The translations under genes were made by a program, and so were the position numbers. 64,000 bases of DNA from Inquilinus limosus DSM 16000 (GTDB lineage: Bacteria; Pseudomonadota; Alphaproteobacteria; DSM-16000; Inquilinaceae): NCBI RefSeq assembly GCF_000423185.1, contig NZ_AUHM01000033.1:1-64000 (forward strand), written 5' to 3'. Positions within the stretch are counted from its first letter, which is position 1. Each line of letters opens with the position of its first letter. The notes under the pieces were generated by a model, which did no database searches, was not told where the DNA came from, and was given only the letters and a program-made list of their open reading frames with translations. Of this stretch, positions 14,891 through 23,496 are shown piece after piece.

Positions 14891-15937
14891 ATGCAGGACA
14901 TTTCCATCGCCGGCCGCCGGATCGGCCCCGACCACCCGCCCTATGTGATCTGCGAGCTGTCGGGCAACCACAATGGCGAGCTGGCCCGGGCACTGCGGAT
15001 GATGGAGACGGCGAAGGCCACCGGCGCCGACGCGGTGAAGCTGCAGACCTACACCGCCGACACCATCACCCTGGACCATGACGGCGACCAGTTCCGGATC
15101 AAGGGCGGGCTGTGGGACGGCCGGCGCCTCTACGACCTGTACCAGGAGGCGTCGACTCCCTGGGAGTGGCACGAGGCGCTGTTCGCCAAGGGGCGCGAGC
15201 TCGGCATCACCGTCTTCTCCACCCCCTTCGACAAGACCGCGGTCGACCTGCTGGAGCGGCTGGACGCCCCGGCCTACAAGGTGGCGTCCTTCGAGGTGGT
15301 GGACCTGCCGCTGGTCGAATACATCGCCAGCAAGCGGAAGCCGATGATCATCTCCACCGGCCTCGCCAATCTCGGCGAGATCCAGGAGGTGATCGCGACG
15401 GCGCGCAAGGGCGGCGCCGACGGCCTCGTAGTGCTGCACTGCATCAGCGCCTATCCGGCGCCGATGGAGGACGCCAATCTGCGCACCATCCCGAACCTGG
15501 CCGAGACCTTCGGCGTGATCAGCGGCCTGTCCGACCACACCATGGGCACCGCCGCCTCGGTCGCCGCGGTGGCGCTGGGCGGGTCGGTGATCGAGAAGCA
15601 CTTCACCCTGGCCCGCGCCGATGGCGGCCCGGATTCGGCCTTCTCGCTGGAGCCGGCGGAGTTCACCCGGCTGGTCGAGGACTGCAAGGCGGCCTGGGCG
15701 GCGCTGGGCGGCATCCGCTACGACCTGAAGGGGTCGGAGGCTGGCAACATCGTCTATCGCCGCTCGCTCTACGTCACCCGCGACGTCAAGGCCGGCGAGA
15801 CGCTGACCGAGGCCAATGTGCGCTCGATCCGCCCGGGCTACGGCCTGGCGCCGAAGCACCTGCCGGAGGTGCTGGGCCGCCGCGCCGCCCGCGACCTCGC
15901 CCGCGGCGAGCCGCTGGCCTGGCCGATGGTGGAGTAA
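14891..15937 (+). CDS. pseudaminic acid synthase-like protein (NeuB/PseI family)
   Basis: The 348-residue protein matches PseI. It has VICELSGNHNGELARALRMM (about 19-38), KLQTYTADTITLDHDG, the TIM-barrel STPFDKTAVDLLERLDAPAYKVASFE, LHCISAYPAP, LSDHTMGTAAS and EKHFTLARADGGPDSAFSLEP, then a C-terminal SAF (antifreeze-like) domain with RRSLYVTRDVKAGETLTEANVRSIRPG (about 283-309). PseI condenses phosphoenolpyruvate with an altro-configured 2,4-diacetamido hexose to form pseudaminic acid. No other pseudaminate genes (pseB, C, F, G, H) are near. It follows the SMR genes by 66 bp and precedes a sugar kinase by 250 bp. Actual substrate uncertain. Confidence 0.85.
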   Translation: MQDISIAGRRIGPDHPPYVICELSGNHNGELARALRMMETAKATGADAVKLQTYTADTITLDHDGDQFRIKGGLWDGRRLYDLYQEASTPWEWHEALFAKGRELGITVFSTPFDKTAVDLLERLDAPAYKVASFEVVDLPLVEYIASKRKPMIISTGLANLGEIQEVIATARKGGADGLVVLHCISAYPAPMEDANLRTIPNLAETFGVISGLSDHTMGTAASVAAVALGGSVIEKHFTLARADGGPDSAFSLEPAEFTRLVEDCKAAWAALGGIRYDLKGSEAGNIVYRRSLYVTRDVKAGETLTEANVRSIRPGYGLAPKHLPEVLGRRAARDLARGEPLAWPMVE

Positions 15938-15980
15938 GTTTCTACGAGGCAATCCGGTTAAGATCCGGACCATCCATTTC

Positions 15981-16058
15981 TGTCATTGCCGGGCTTGACC
16001 CGGCAATCCAGAGGGTGTCGAGACCTTCTGGATGCCCGGGTCAAGCCCGGGCATGACA
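15981..16058. repeat. TGTCATTGCCGGG-type palindrome
   Basis: Two hairpins in a row: TGCCGGGCTTGACCCGGCA and TGCCCGGGTCAAGCCCGGGCA, enclosed by TGTCATTG and CATGACA ends. A central CCAGAGGGTGTCGAGACCTTCTGG forms a third arm. The same element, inverted, occurs at 38235-38312, with a relative at 26236-26324. Confidence 0.9.
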
Positions 16059-16188
16059 ATGAGAGCAGGGGCTTGCCCCGATTGCTCCAAGGGTCCCTAA
16101 GTCGGACCTATTCTTCCGATCGCGGTTTGCGTAACACTGCCGCGGCATCCCCGCTGAAGGGATCAGCCACAAGCAGGGCAGGAAGCGC

Positions 16189-17580
16189 ATGTCCGTCGTC
16201 GCGGTGCTCGATGTCGGCAAGACCAATCTGAAGCTGCTCGCGGCATCGCCGGAGGGCGAAGTGCTGGAGGCGGTGCGCACCCGCAACCTGTCGCGGCCGG
16301 GCCCGCCCTATCTGCATGTCGACCTGGCGGCGATGGAGGACTGGCTGCTGGGCGCGCTGGGCGACCTGGCCCGCCGCCACCGCCTGGCCGCCTTCGTCGC
16401 CACCGGCTACGGCACCAGCGGCGTGCTGGTCGACGATCAGGGTCCGGTGCTGCCGATGATGGATTACGAGGCCGAGGCGCCGGGCTGGCTGGACGAAGCC
16501 TATGCCGCCGAGGGGCCGGACTTCGCCGAGACCGGCTGCCTGGTCGATCCCGGGGCGCACCGCCTGGCCAAGCAGATGCTGTGGCTGGAGCGCGACTTCC
16601 CGGAGGGCTTCGCCCGCGCCCGCTGGCTGCTGACCCTGCCGCAGTATTTCGCCTGGCGCCTGGGCGGCACGCCGGCCAGCGAGATCACCACCCTGGCGGC
16701 CCAGACCCATCTGTGGAACCCGGCCGCCGGAGACTTCACCGGCATCGTCCGGCGCCGGGGCTGGGACCGGCTGATCCCGCCGCGCCGCAACGCCTGGGAC
16801 GTGCTGGGCACGATCCGCCCCGATCTCGCCGGCGCGCACGGGCTGCCGCCGGACCTGGCCCTGCTGTGCGGCGTGCACGACAGCAACGCCAACTACCACC
16901 GCTTCCTGGCCGCGGGTCTCGGCGACGTGCCGCTGCTGTCGACCGGCACCTGGATCATCGGCTTCCGGCCGGGGCTGCCGCTGGATCGCCTCGACCCGCG
17001 CCGCGGCATGGTCGCCAATGTCGATGTCGAGGGCCGGCCGATCGGCTGCACCCTGCATATGGGCGGCCGGGAGTGGGAGCGGATCGCCGGCCCGGACCGG
17101 GCCGAGGCCACGCCCGACGACCTCGTCGCCCTGGTCGCCGCCGGCACCATGGCGCTGCCCGGCTTCGCCGACGGCGACGGGCTGTTCCCCGGCCGGGCCG
17201 GCCGCGGCGAGATCACCGGCCCGGCGCCGACGGGCCCGGCCGGCCGCGCCGCGCTGGCGACGCTCTACACCGCCCTGTGCTGCGCCACGGCGCTGGACCT
17301 CTTGGAAGCGCGCGGCCGGGTGATCGTCGACGGCGGCGTCGCGGCCAACCCGATCTTCGCGCCCCTGCTGGCGGCGCTGCGGCCGGGCGACCGGGTCGAG
17401 ACCTCGACGGAATCGGACGGCAGCGCCATCGGCGCGGCGCTGCTGTGGGCCCGCAGCCGGGGCCTGGCAACGGCCCGCGTGCCGCTGCAGGAGGCGGCGC
17501 CGCTGCCCCTGCCCGGCCTCGCCGCCTATGCCGAGCGCTGGCGGGCACTGGCTGGCGTGTCCGGCGCCGCAGCGCTATAG
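16189..17580 (+). CDS. FGGY-family carbohydrate kinase
   Basis: The 463-residue protein has the N-terminal ATPase motif VAVLDVGKTNLKLL (about 4-17), a sugar-side motif GVHDSNANYHRFLAAG (about 227-242), LSTGTWIIGF (248-257) and a C-terminal VIVDGGVAANPIFAPLLAALRPGDRVETST that stands for the FGGY phosphate-2 region. Residues resemble L-rhamnulokinase/L-fuculokinase-like members, which phosphorylate a ketose at the terminal hydroxyl. ATG 16189 follows GGCAGGAAG. The aldolase follows after 44 bp, so the kinase product is probably cleaved by it: a deoxy-ketose-1-phosphate route fits. Substrate not proven. Confidence 0.88.
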   Translation: MSVVAVLDVGKTNLKLLAASPEGEVLEAVRTRNLSRPGPPYLHVDLAAMEDWLLGALGDLARRHRLAAFVATGYGTSGVLVDDQGPVLPMMDYEAEAPGWLDEAYAAEGPDFAETGCLVDPGAHRLAKQMLWLERDFPEGFARARWLLTLPQYFAWRLGGTPASEITTLAAQTHLWNPAAGDFTGIVRRRGWDRLIPPRRNAWDVLGTIRPDLAGAHGLPPDLALLCGVHDSNANYHRFLAAGLGDVPLLSTGTWIIGFRPGLPLDRLDPRRGMVANVDVEGRPIGCTLHMGGREWERIAGPDRAEATPDDLVALVAAGTMALPGFADGDGLFPGRAGRGEITGPAPTGPAGRAALATLYTALCCATALDLLEARGRVIVDGGVAANPIFAPLLAALRPGDRVETSTESDGSAIGAALLWARSRGLATARVPLQEAAPLPLPGLAAYAERWRALAGVSGAAAL

Positions 17581-17624
17581 ATCGGACGTATCCGCCGCCC
17601 ACCAACAAAGCCGAGGAAACCCCG

Positions 17625-18323
17625 ATGTCCGCCCTCACCCATCTCGCCCTGCGGCAAGGCATCATCGACACCTGCCGCGAGATGAACGCCAGCGGGCTGA
17701 ACCAGGGCACCTCCGGCAATGTCTCGCACCGGATCGAAGGCGGCATGCTGATCACCCCGACCAGCCTGCCCTACGACCAGATGCAGCCCGAGGACATCGT
17801 CGAGATGTCCTTCGACGCCAGCTATGACGGCCGCCGCATGCCGTCCTCGGAGTGGCGCTTCCACCGCGACATCCTGAAGAATCGGCCCGACGTCAACGTC
17901 GTGCTGCACACCCATTCGGTGTACTCGACCACGCTGGCGGTGCACGAGAAGGGCATCCCCTGCTTCCACTACATGGTGGCGGTGGCCGGCGGCACCGACA
18001 TCCGCTGCGCGCCCTATGCCTGCTTCGGCACGCAGGAGCTGTCGGACCACGCGCTGAAGGCGCTGGAGGGCCGCACCGCCTGCCTGCTGGGCCATCACGG
18101 GCTGATCGTGCTGGCGGAGAACTTCGCCCGCGCGATGTGGCGGGCGATCGAGGTCGAGGTGCTGGCCAAGATGTATGTCCATGCGCTGGCGATCGGCGAG
18201 CCGCCGCGGCTGACCGAGGCCGAGATGGCGCAGGTGATCGAGCAGATGCGCCGCATGAGCTACGGCCAGGCGCCGGACCTGGACGGAGTCGGCGACACCC
18301 CCCGCCCGCGCAGCGCCGCGTAA
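17625..18323 (+). CDS. class II aldolase (L-fuculose-phosphate aldolase-like)
   Basis: The 232-residue protein shows the FucA/AraD features: NASGLNQGTSGNVSHRIEGGMLITPTSLPYD (about 20-50), the Zn ligands in VVLHTHSVYS (His92 and His94 region) and GHHGLIVL (third His), and the proposed catalytic Glu in SSEWRFH (about 76). Such enzymes split L-fuculose-1-phosphate, or related ketose phosphates, into dihydroxyacetone phosphate and an aldehyde. The start ATG 17625 follows GAGGAAAC. It pairs with the FGGY kinase 44 bp upstream. The exact sugar, and whether the minus-strand importer at 7.9-12.7 kb feeds this pathway, are inference. Confidence 0.9.
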   Translation: MSALTHLALRQGIIDTCREMNASGLNQGTSGNVSHRIEGGMLITPTSLPYDQMQPEDIVEMSFDASYDGRRMPSSEWRFHRDILKNRPDVNVVLHTHSVYSTTLAVHEKGIPCFHYMVAVAGGTDIRCAPYACFGTQELSDHALKALEGRTACLLGHHGLIVLAENFARAMWRAIEVEVLAKMYVHALAIGEPPRLTEAEMAQVIEQMRRMSYGQAPDLDGVGDTPRPRSAA

Positions 18324-18335
18324 GACCCGACCGAC

Positions 18336-19094
18336 GTGGTGAAAGCGACCGTCGCCGCGCTCGGCCTGTGCCTGGCGGTGCTTCATCCCGCCGCCGCGGT
18401 CGAGGCGCCGTCGCTCGACGCCCAGGTGATCGCGGCGCGGACCGGCCCGCAGAAGGACGTCGCCCTGGTGCTGATGGTCACCGGCGACGGGCTGGACCCG
18501 AGCGCCCTGCCCTTCGATGCGGAAAGCTGCGACGGCGGCGGCTATGCCCGCACCGACGACCCGCAGGAGATCGGCTGCTACAAGTTCGCGGTCACCGAGA
18601 ACGGCAAGCCCGTCAGCGAGCTGTCCTACGACCATCTCTTCACCCGCGGCACCACGGCCGCCCTGGTGCTGCGCTACCACACGCCGGTCGAGAGCTCCTT
18701 CGCCCGCACGCTGCGGCTCGACATCTCCTTCAAGCTCGGGGACGCGGTGGTCCGCAGCCGCCATCCGGAGGCGGAGATCGCCGTGGAGGGGATCCCCGGC
18801 GATGCCTTTGCCGACCCGGAAAACCCCTGGGCGCCGCTCTACGCCTTCCAGGACCGGCGGCTGAACGCGATCTATGACGGGCTGATCTCCAGCCCGAAGG
18901 TCGCCGACGACACCGAGCTGCGCCGGCTGATCGTCAAGGCCGAGCGCGACTGGATCGCGTTCAAGGAGGACGACTGCGCGGCGCCGCTGACGGCCTCGCC
19001 GGTGGATGCGGATCAGTGCCGGACGATGCACACGGTCGTCCGGATCGACCAGCTGACGGAGCTGAAGCGCAGCCTGGCGGAGGCGAAGCCATGA
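18336..19094 (+). CDS. secreted protein with LprI-like C-terminal domain
   Basis: The 252-residue protein (start GTG 18336, or GTG 18339) has a Sec signal peptide ending near AAAV-EAP (residue 22). The C-terminal 60 residues (RLIVKAERDWIAFKEDDCAAP, QCRTMHTVVRIDQLTELK) follow the pattern of lysozyme-inhibitor LprI (DUF1311): a Trp, two conserved Cys about 20 residues apart and a final R-x-x-x-L. The middle region with paired Cys (SCDGGGY, IGCYKF) is a separate domain I do not recognise. It starts 12 bp after the aldolase gene and overlaps the next gene by 4 bp. Confidence 0.72.
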   Translation: MVKATVAALGLCLAVLHPAAAVEAPSLDAQVIAARTGPQKDVALVLMVTGDGLDPSALPFDAESCDGGGYARTDDPQEIGCYKFAVTENGKPVSELSYDHLFTRGTTAALVLRYHTPVESSFARTLRLDISFKLGDAVVRSRHPEAEIAVEGIPGDAFADPENPWAPLYAFQDRRLNAIYDGLISSPKVADDTELRRLIVKAERDWIAFKEDDCAAPLTASPVDADQCRTMHTVVRIDQLTELKRSLAEAKP

Positions 19095-19810
19095 GGCGGG
19101 CCGTCGCGACGGCCGCCCTGCTGGCGGCGCTCCTCCTCCCCGCCCTGCCGGCGCGGGCGGAACAGGTGCTGACGCTCGAGATCCTGTCGGCGCGGATGGC
19201 GCCGGGCGAGACCGACGTGCTGCTGCGCCTGATCGACGAGAGCGGCATCGACGTGCTGCGTCCCGAGGGGCAGTGCGACAGCAGCCTGCCCCGGATCGGC
19301 GAAACCTCGACCGCGTGCTACGCCGCGACCATCGTCGAGAACAGCGCGCCGGTGCCGCGCTATTCCTACCGGATCCTGGAGACCCGCGGCACGGAGAGCT
19401 TCCTGCTGCTGACCTGGCCGTCGGCCGCGTCGGGCGAGCGGCGCGTCAGCCTGCGCCTCGACTACAACGGCTTCTTCAACCACGATCCGGAGGCGGTGCT
19501 GCTGCTGTCCGACTACGACAACGGCGCGCTGGACCCGAAGGACCCGTTCGAGACCCTGCACCGGATCTATGCCGGCAAGCTGAAGGCCTTCGCGGCCGGG
19601 CTGACGGAGAACCCGCCGGTCGAGGCCGATGACGACGCCCCCGGCTGGCGCGACGCCTTCCTCAAGGTGCAGCAAAGATGGACGCAGTTCGCCGAGAGCG
19701 ACTGCGTGGTGGCGGCGCGGCTGCTGGGCGAGCCGGCGCGCAGCCGCTGCCTGGCGGACCGCGCGATGGACCGGATCGACTGGCTCGAGGGCAGCTACGC
19801 GCCGCAGTGA
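19091..19810 (+). CDS. secreted LprI-like paralogue of the preceding gene
   Basis: The 239-residue protein has a signal peptide (AVATAALLAALLLPALPARAE, cleavage near residue 24), then the same two-part layout as its neighbour: a middle domain with spaced cysteines (EGQCDSS, TACYAATIVENSAPVPRYSY) and the LprI-like tail FLKVQQRWTQFAESDCVVAARL, SRCLADRAMDRIDWLEG. Both proteins share motifs such as ENxxPV, LRLD and DP(E/K)xP, so the pair arose by tandem duplication. Its ATG overlaps the upstream stop (ATGA), so translation is coupled. Lysozyme or muramidase inhibition is possible but not shown. Confidence 0.72.
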   Translation: MRRAVATAALLAALLLPALPARAEQVLTLEILSARMAPGETDVLLRLIDESGIDVLRPEGQCDSSLPRIGETSTACYAATIVENSAPVPRYSYRILETRGTESFLLLTWPSAASGERRVSLRLDYNGFFNHDPEAVLLLSDYDNGALDPKDPFETLHRIYAGKLKAFAAGLTENPPVEADDDAPGWRDAFLKVQQRWTQFAESDCVVAARLLGEPARSRCLADRAMDRIDWLEGSYAPQ

Positions 19811-19811
19811 G

Positions 19812-19972
19812 ACCAGCGGCCCGAAACGTTGACCCGCCATGGCGAGCCGCCCTTACGTCCAATTGGGAGCGTGGCCACCCAGCGGTACCGGCCCCCTGGA
19901 TGGCCACGGCGCTTCGCGCCTCGCCATGACCGGGAAGGACTCGACGAGTCGATCTCAAAGACCACTGGTATG
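19812..19972. repeat. composite palindrome, outer arms ACCAGCGGCCCG / CCACTGGT
   Basis: The left arm ACCAGCGGCCCGAAACGTTG and the right arm GATCTCAAAGACCACTGGT are matched by a second element at 39424-39523 (ATACCAGCGGCCCGAAACAT and GGATCTCAAACCATTGG). Inside sits a GCCATGGCGAG / CTCGCCATGAC REP-like core. It fills most of the 266-bp gap before the PRC-barrel-like gene. Confidence 0.75.
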
Positions 19973-20076
19973 AGCCGCATCGAACGCACTGGTTCCCGCC
20001 GCATTTAAGGAACATCCTCCTGCCTCGGACCCTTATCTCGGTTCCGCTTTCGCGACCGCGAGACTGGAGGAAAGAC

Positions 20077-20547
20077 ATGCGTTCCATCCGCCTGCCCCTG
20101 GCCGCCGCCGCCGCGCTTCTCCTGGGCGGCCCGGCGCTGGCCCAGAGCAACGACGTGCAGAACCTGCTGGACCAGGCCGGCCGCGCCCTCGGCCAGGCCG
20201 GAGAGACGTTGCGGCAGGGCTATCAGGACAGCGCCAAGGCCATCGACCAGGCCATCGCCAACCCGCAGGACCCGACCTACGGCTCGCTGGCGACCCGGCT
20301 GATTCGGTCCGAGGTGCTCGATTCGGCCCAGCGCCCGATCGCCGAGATCGCCGATTTCGTGATCGCGCCGAACGGCCAGGTGCTGCTGGCGATCATCCGC
20401 ATCGGCGGCACGCTGGGCATGGGCGGCCGGCTGGTCGCGGCCGATTACGCCCAGCTCGAGCCGGTGCTGGTGAAGGGCCACCAGGCCTTCATCTACCGCG
20501 GCGACCTCGGCGCCCTGCCGGACTACAAGGTCGCCAGCGGCGGCTGA
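20077..20547 (+). CDS. secreted PRC-barrel-like protein
   Basis: The 156-residue protein has a clear signal peptide (RLPLAAAAALLLGGPALAQ, cleavage near residue 23), a helical stretch (NLLDQAGRALGQAGETLRQGYQ), and a C-terminal domain LIRSEVLDSAQRPIAEIADFVIAPNGQVLLAIIRIGG that follows the PRC-barrel pattern (V-x-D-x-x-G-x-x-I-G-x-I-x-D-x-V). PRC barrels bind ligands or proteins at membranes; in alphaproteobacteria secreted ones are common with no defined role. The start at ATG 20077 follows ACTGGAGGAAAG. It is preceded by the composite repeat and followed by 208 bp to hpnI. Confidence 0.75.
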   Translation: MRSIRLPLAAAAALLLGGPALAQSNDVQNLLDQAGRALGQAGETLRQGYQDSAKAIDQAIANPQDPTYGSLATRLIRSEVLDSAQRPIAEIADFVIAPNGQVLLAIIRIGGTLGMGGRLVAADYAQLEPVLVKGHQAFIYRGDLGALPDYKVASGG

Positions 20548-20755
20548 GGGACCGCCCGATCGCCCGGCCGAGCACGACGAAGGACGTGGCAATTTAGCGA
20601 TTCCATAAACGGAACTCGCCGCTTAGCTTACGCATCATCTTTCCGGACGCCGGCGACCGGTCTGGTTCTGGCGTGGACCATCGGCGCTTCCCGTCCCGGC
20701 CCCTGCCGGCGGCGGGGCGCCGACAGAACAGGCAAACCGCGCGGGCACGGAAACG

Positions 20756-21919
20756 ATGATGGACGTCCTGGTGATCCTGCTCCTGGTCCTGGCGGCGCTC
20801 GGGTGCCTGTATCTGGGCGCCGCGATCGTGCTGACCGGACGGCTGGCCCGGCGGCCGGCGCCGGCGCCGGCCGCCTTCCCGCCGGTCACCGTGGTCAAGC
20901 CGCTGCACGGGGTCGAGCCCGGCCTGTTCGAGAACCTGGCCTCCTTCTGCGCCCAGGACTATCCCGGCCCGGTGCAGATCCTGCTCGGCGTCGCCGACCC
21001 GCGCGACCCCGCGGTCGCGGTGGTCGAGCAGGTGCGCCGCGCCTTTCCGCAGGCGGCGCTGGAGCTGGTGGTCGATCCGCGCCGGCACGGATCGAATCGC
21101 AAGGTGTCGAACCTGATCAACATCGCGGAGCGGATCCGGCACGAGGTCGTGGTCTTCTCCGACAGCGACGTGCGGGTGCCGGCCGACCATCTGCGCCGCA
21201 TGGCGGCGGAGCTGCAGGCCCCGGGCGTCGGCTGCGTCACCTGCCTGTACTACGCGGTGCCGACCGGCGGTCTGTGGTCGCGGCTGCTCGGCCTCGGCAT
21301 GGACACGCATTTCACCCCCAGCGTGATCGTCGGCCTCGGCCTGCGCCTGGCGCATCCCTGCATCGGCACCACCATCGTCCTCGGCCGCGACATGCTGGAG
21401 CGGATCGGCGGCCTTCGGGCCTTCGCCGACCTGCTGGCGGAGGACTATGCGATCGGGGCCGCGGTGCGGGCCGCCGGCCGGCGCGTCGCGGTCGCGACCC
21501 AGCTGATCGGCCATCTCTGCAGCGAGGCTTCGGCCGCCACGATGTGGTCGCATGAGCTGCGCTGGGCCCGCACCAACAAGAGCATCGAGCCGCTGGGCTA
21601 TGCCGGATCGGTGATCACCCATCCCTTCCCGCTGGCCCTGATCGCCTGGGCGCTGGGCGGCGGGGCGCTGGGCGGAGGGTTGGCGGCCCCGGCCGTGGCC
21701 GGGCTGGCGCTGGCCCTGCGGATCGCCCTGTGCATCCGCTTCGAACGCGCCTACTCTCTGCCGCCGCGGCCATACTGGCTGATTCCGGCGCGCGATCTCC
21801 TGTCCTTCGCGGTGTTCGTCGTGAGCTACCTCGGCTCCGGCGTGAACTGGCGGGGGCACCTGTATCAACTCGTACCAGACGGCACCTTGGTGACGGATCG
21901 GAGGCCTCCCTCCCCATGA
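20756..21919 (+). CDS. hpnI: hopanoid glycosyltransferase HpnI
   Basis: The 387-residue membrane protein is a family GT21-type glycosyltransferase. It has an N-terminal hydrophobic segment, PVTVVKPLHGVEPGLFENLASFCAQDYP (about 43-70), the DSD metal motif SDSDVRV (about 141), EDYAIG (Asp of the DXD-D region near 228) and the (Q/R)xxRW-type HELRWARTNK (about 262-271), followed by several C-terminal membrane helices. HpnI transfers N-acetylglucosamine to bacteriohopanetetrol in hopanoid side-chain synthesis. ATG 20756 is used (next ATG 20759); the ribosome site CGGAAA is weak. Its stop overlaps the hpnJ start by 4 bp, confirming the pair. Confidence 0.92.
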   Translation: MMDVLVILLLVLAALGCLYLGAAIVLTGRLARRPAPAPAAFPPVTVVKPLHGVEPGLFENLASFCAQDYPGPVQILLGVADPRDPAVAVVEQVRRAFPQAALELVVDPRRHGSNRKVSNLINIAERIRHEVVVFSDSDVRVPADHLRRMAAELQAPGVGCVTCLYYAVPTGGLWSRLLGLGMDTHFTPSVIVGLGLRLAHPCIGTTIVLGRDMLERIGGLRAFADLLAEDYAIGAAVRAAGRRVAVATQLIGHLCSEASAATMWSHELRWARTNKSIEPLGYAGSVITHPFPLALIAWALGGGALGGGLAAPAVAGLALALRIALCIRFERAYSLPPRPYWLIPARDLLSFAVFVVSYLGSGVNWRGHLYQLVPDGTLVTDRRPPSP

Positions 21920-23343
21920 CGATGAAGACGTTGTTCCTGCAGGCGCCGTCCTTCGACGGCTTCGACGGCGGCGCCGGGTCGCGCTACCAGGCCCGGCGCG
22001 AGATCAAGTCCTTCTGGTACCCGACCTGGCTGGCCCAGCCGGCGGCGCTGGTCGAGGGCTCGAAGCTGATCGACGGCCCGCCGTCGCGCATCAGCCCCGC
22101 CGCGGTGGCCGCGCAGGCCAGGGACTACGACCTCGCCGTCCTGCACACCTCCACCCCCTCCTTCGCCTCCGACGTCAAGATGATCGAGGCGATGAAGGCG
22201 GTGAACCCGAACCTGAAGGCCGGCCTGGTCGGCGCCAAGGTGGCGGTCGACCCGAACGGCAGCATGGCCGCGTCGCCCGTGATCGACTTCGTCGGCCGCA
22301 ACGAGTTCGACTTCACCATCAAGGAGGTGGCCGACGGCCGCGACTTCTCCAAGATCGACGGCCTGTCGTACCGCAACGCCGAGGGTGTGGTGGTCCACAA
22401 CCCCGAGCGCGCGGTGCTGGAGAACATGGATTCGCTGCCCTTCGTCAGCCCGGTCTATCACCGCGACCTGGTGATCGAGGACTACTTCATCGGCTATCTG
22501 AAGCACCCCTATCTCTCGATCTACACCGGCCGCGGCTGCAAATCGCGCTGCACCTTCTGCCTGTGGCCGCAGACCGTGGGCGGCCACCGCTACCGCACCC
22601 GCAGCGTCGGCCATGTGATCGACGAGATCCGCTGGGCCAAGCAGACGATGCCGCAGATCCGCGAGTTCTTCTTCGACGACGACACCTTCACCGACGACGC
22701 GCCGCGGGCCGAGGCGATCGCCAGGGAGCTCGGCAAGCTCGGCGTCACCTGGTCGTGCAACGCCAAGGCGAACGTGCCGCGCGAGACCCTGAAGGTGATG
22801 CGCGACAACGGCCTGCGCCTGCTGCTGGTCGGCTACGAATCCGGCAACCAGCAGATCCTGTTCAACATCAAGAAGGGCATGCGGATCGAGGTCGCCAGGA
22901 AGTTCACCAAGGACTGCCACGAGCTGGGCATCCAGATCCACGGCACCTTCATCCTGGGCCTGCCGGGCGAGACCAAGGAGACGATCCAGGAGACCATCCG
23001 CTTCGCCACCGAGATCAACCCCCACACCATCCAGGTGTCGCTGGCGGCGCCCTATCCGGGCACCTTCCTCTACAACCAGGCGGTGGAAAACGGCTGGCTC
23101 GACGCCGCCAATGCCGAGCTGGTGGACGAGAAGGGCGTGCAGATCGCGCCGCTGCACTACCCGCATCTGAGCCATGACGAGATCTTCCACTCGGTGGAGG
23201 ATTTCTACCGGCGCTTCTACTTCCGGGCGCCGAAGATCGCCTCGATCGTCGGCGAGATGGTGCGCAGCCCGGAGATGATGAAGCGCCGCCTGCGCGAGGG
23301 CGTGGAGTTCTTCCGCTTCCTGAGGGAGCGGAAGGCGGCCTGA
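21916..23343 (+). CDS. hpnJ: hopanoid radical SAM protein HpnJ
   Basis: The 475-residue protein is a B12-type radical SAM enzyme: an N-terminal cobalamin-like domain, then the cluster motif CKSRCTFCLW (Cys-x3-Cys-x2-Cys, about residues 208-217), FFFDDDTF, GYESGNQQIL and ILGLPGETKETIQETIRFA. HpnJ is linked to conversion of bacteriohopanetetrol glycosides to the cyclitol ether. The start ATG 21916 overlaps the hpnI stop. The downstream hpnK and the core squalene-hopene genes are not in this window, so the cluster is split. Confidence 0.92.
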   Translation: MTMKTLFLQAPSFDGFDGGAGSRYQARREIKSFWYPTWLAQPAALVEGSKLIDGPPSRISPAAVAAQARDYDLAVLHTSTPSFASDVKMIEAMKAVNPNLKAGLVGAKVAVDPNGSMAASPVIDFVGRNEFDFTIKEVADGRDFSKIDGLSYRNAEGVVVHNPERAVLENMDSLPFVSPVYHRDLVIEDYFIGYLKHPYLSIYTGRGCKSRCTFCLWPQTVGGHRYRTRSVGHVIDEIRWAKQTMPQIREFFFDDDTFTDDAPRAEAIARELGKLGVTWSCNAKANVPRETLKVMRDNGLRLLLVGYESGNQQILFNIKKGMRIEVARKFTKDCHELGIQIHGTFILGLPGETKETIQETIRFATEINPHTIQVSLAAPYPGTFLYNQAVENGWLDAANAELVDEKGVQIAPLHYPHLSHDEIFHSVEDFYRRFYFRAPKIASIVGEMVRSPEMMKRRLREGVEFFRFLRERKAA

Positions 23344-23496
23344 CCCTTCCGGCCGGCCGGGATCGGGCCCCTGGGGCGAGCCGTCATGGCGAGCCCTGGG
23401 GGAGCGTGACGATCTCGACCGGCGCGGGTCATTCGTGAATTCGTGGCCCACAGGCAACCACCTCGGCGGTGACCGCGGCCGGCCCCCTGAAGGCCA

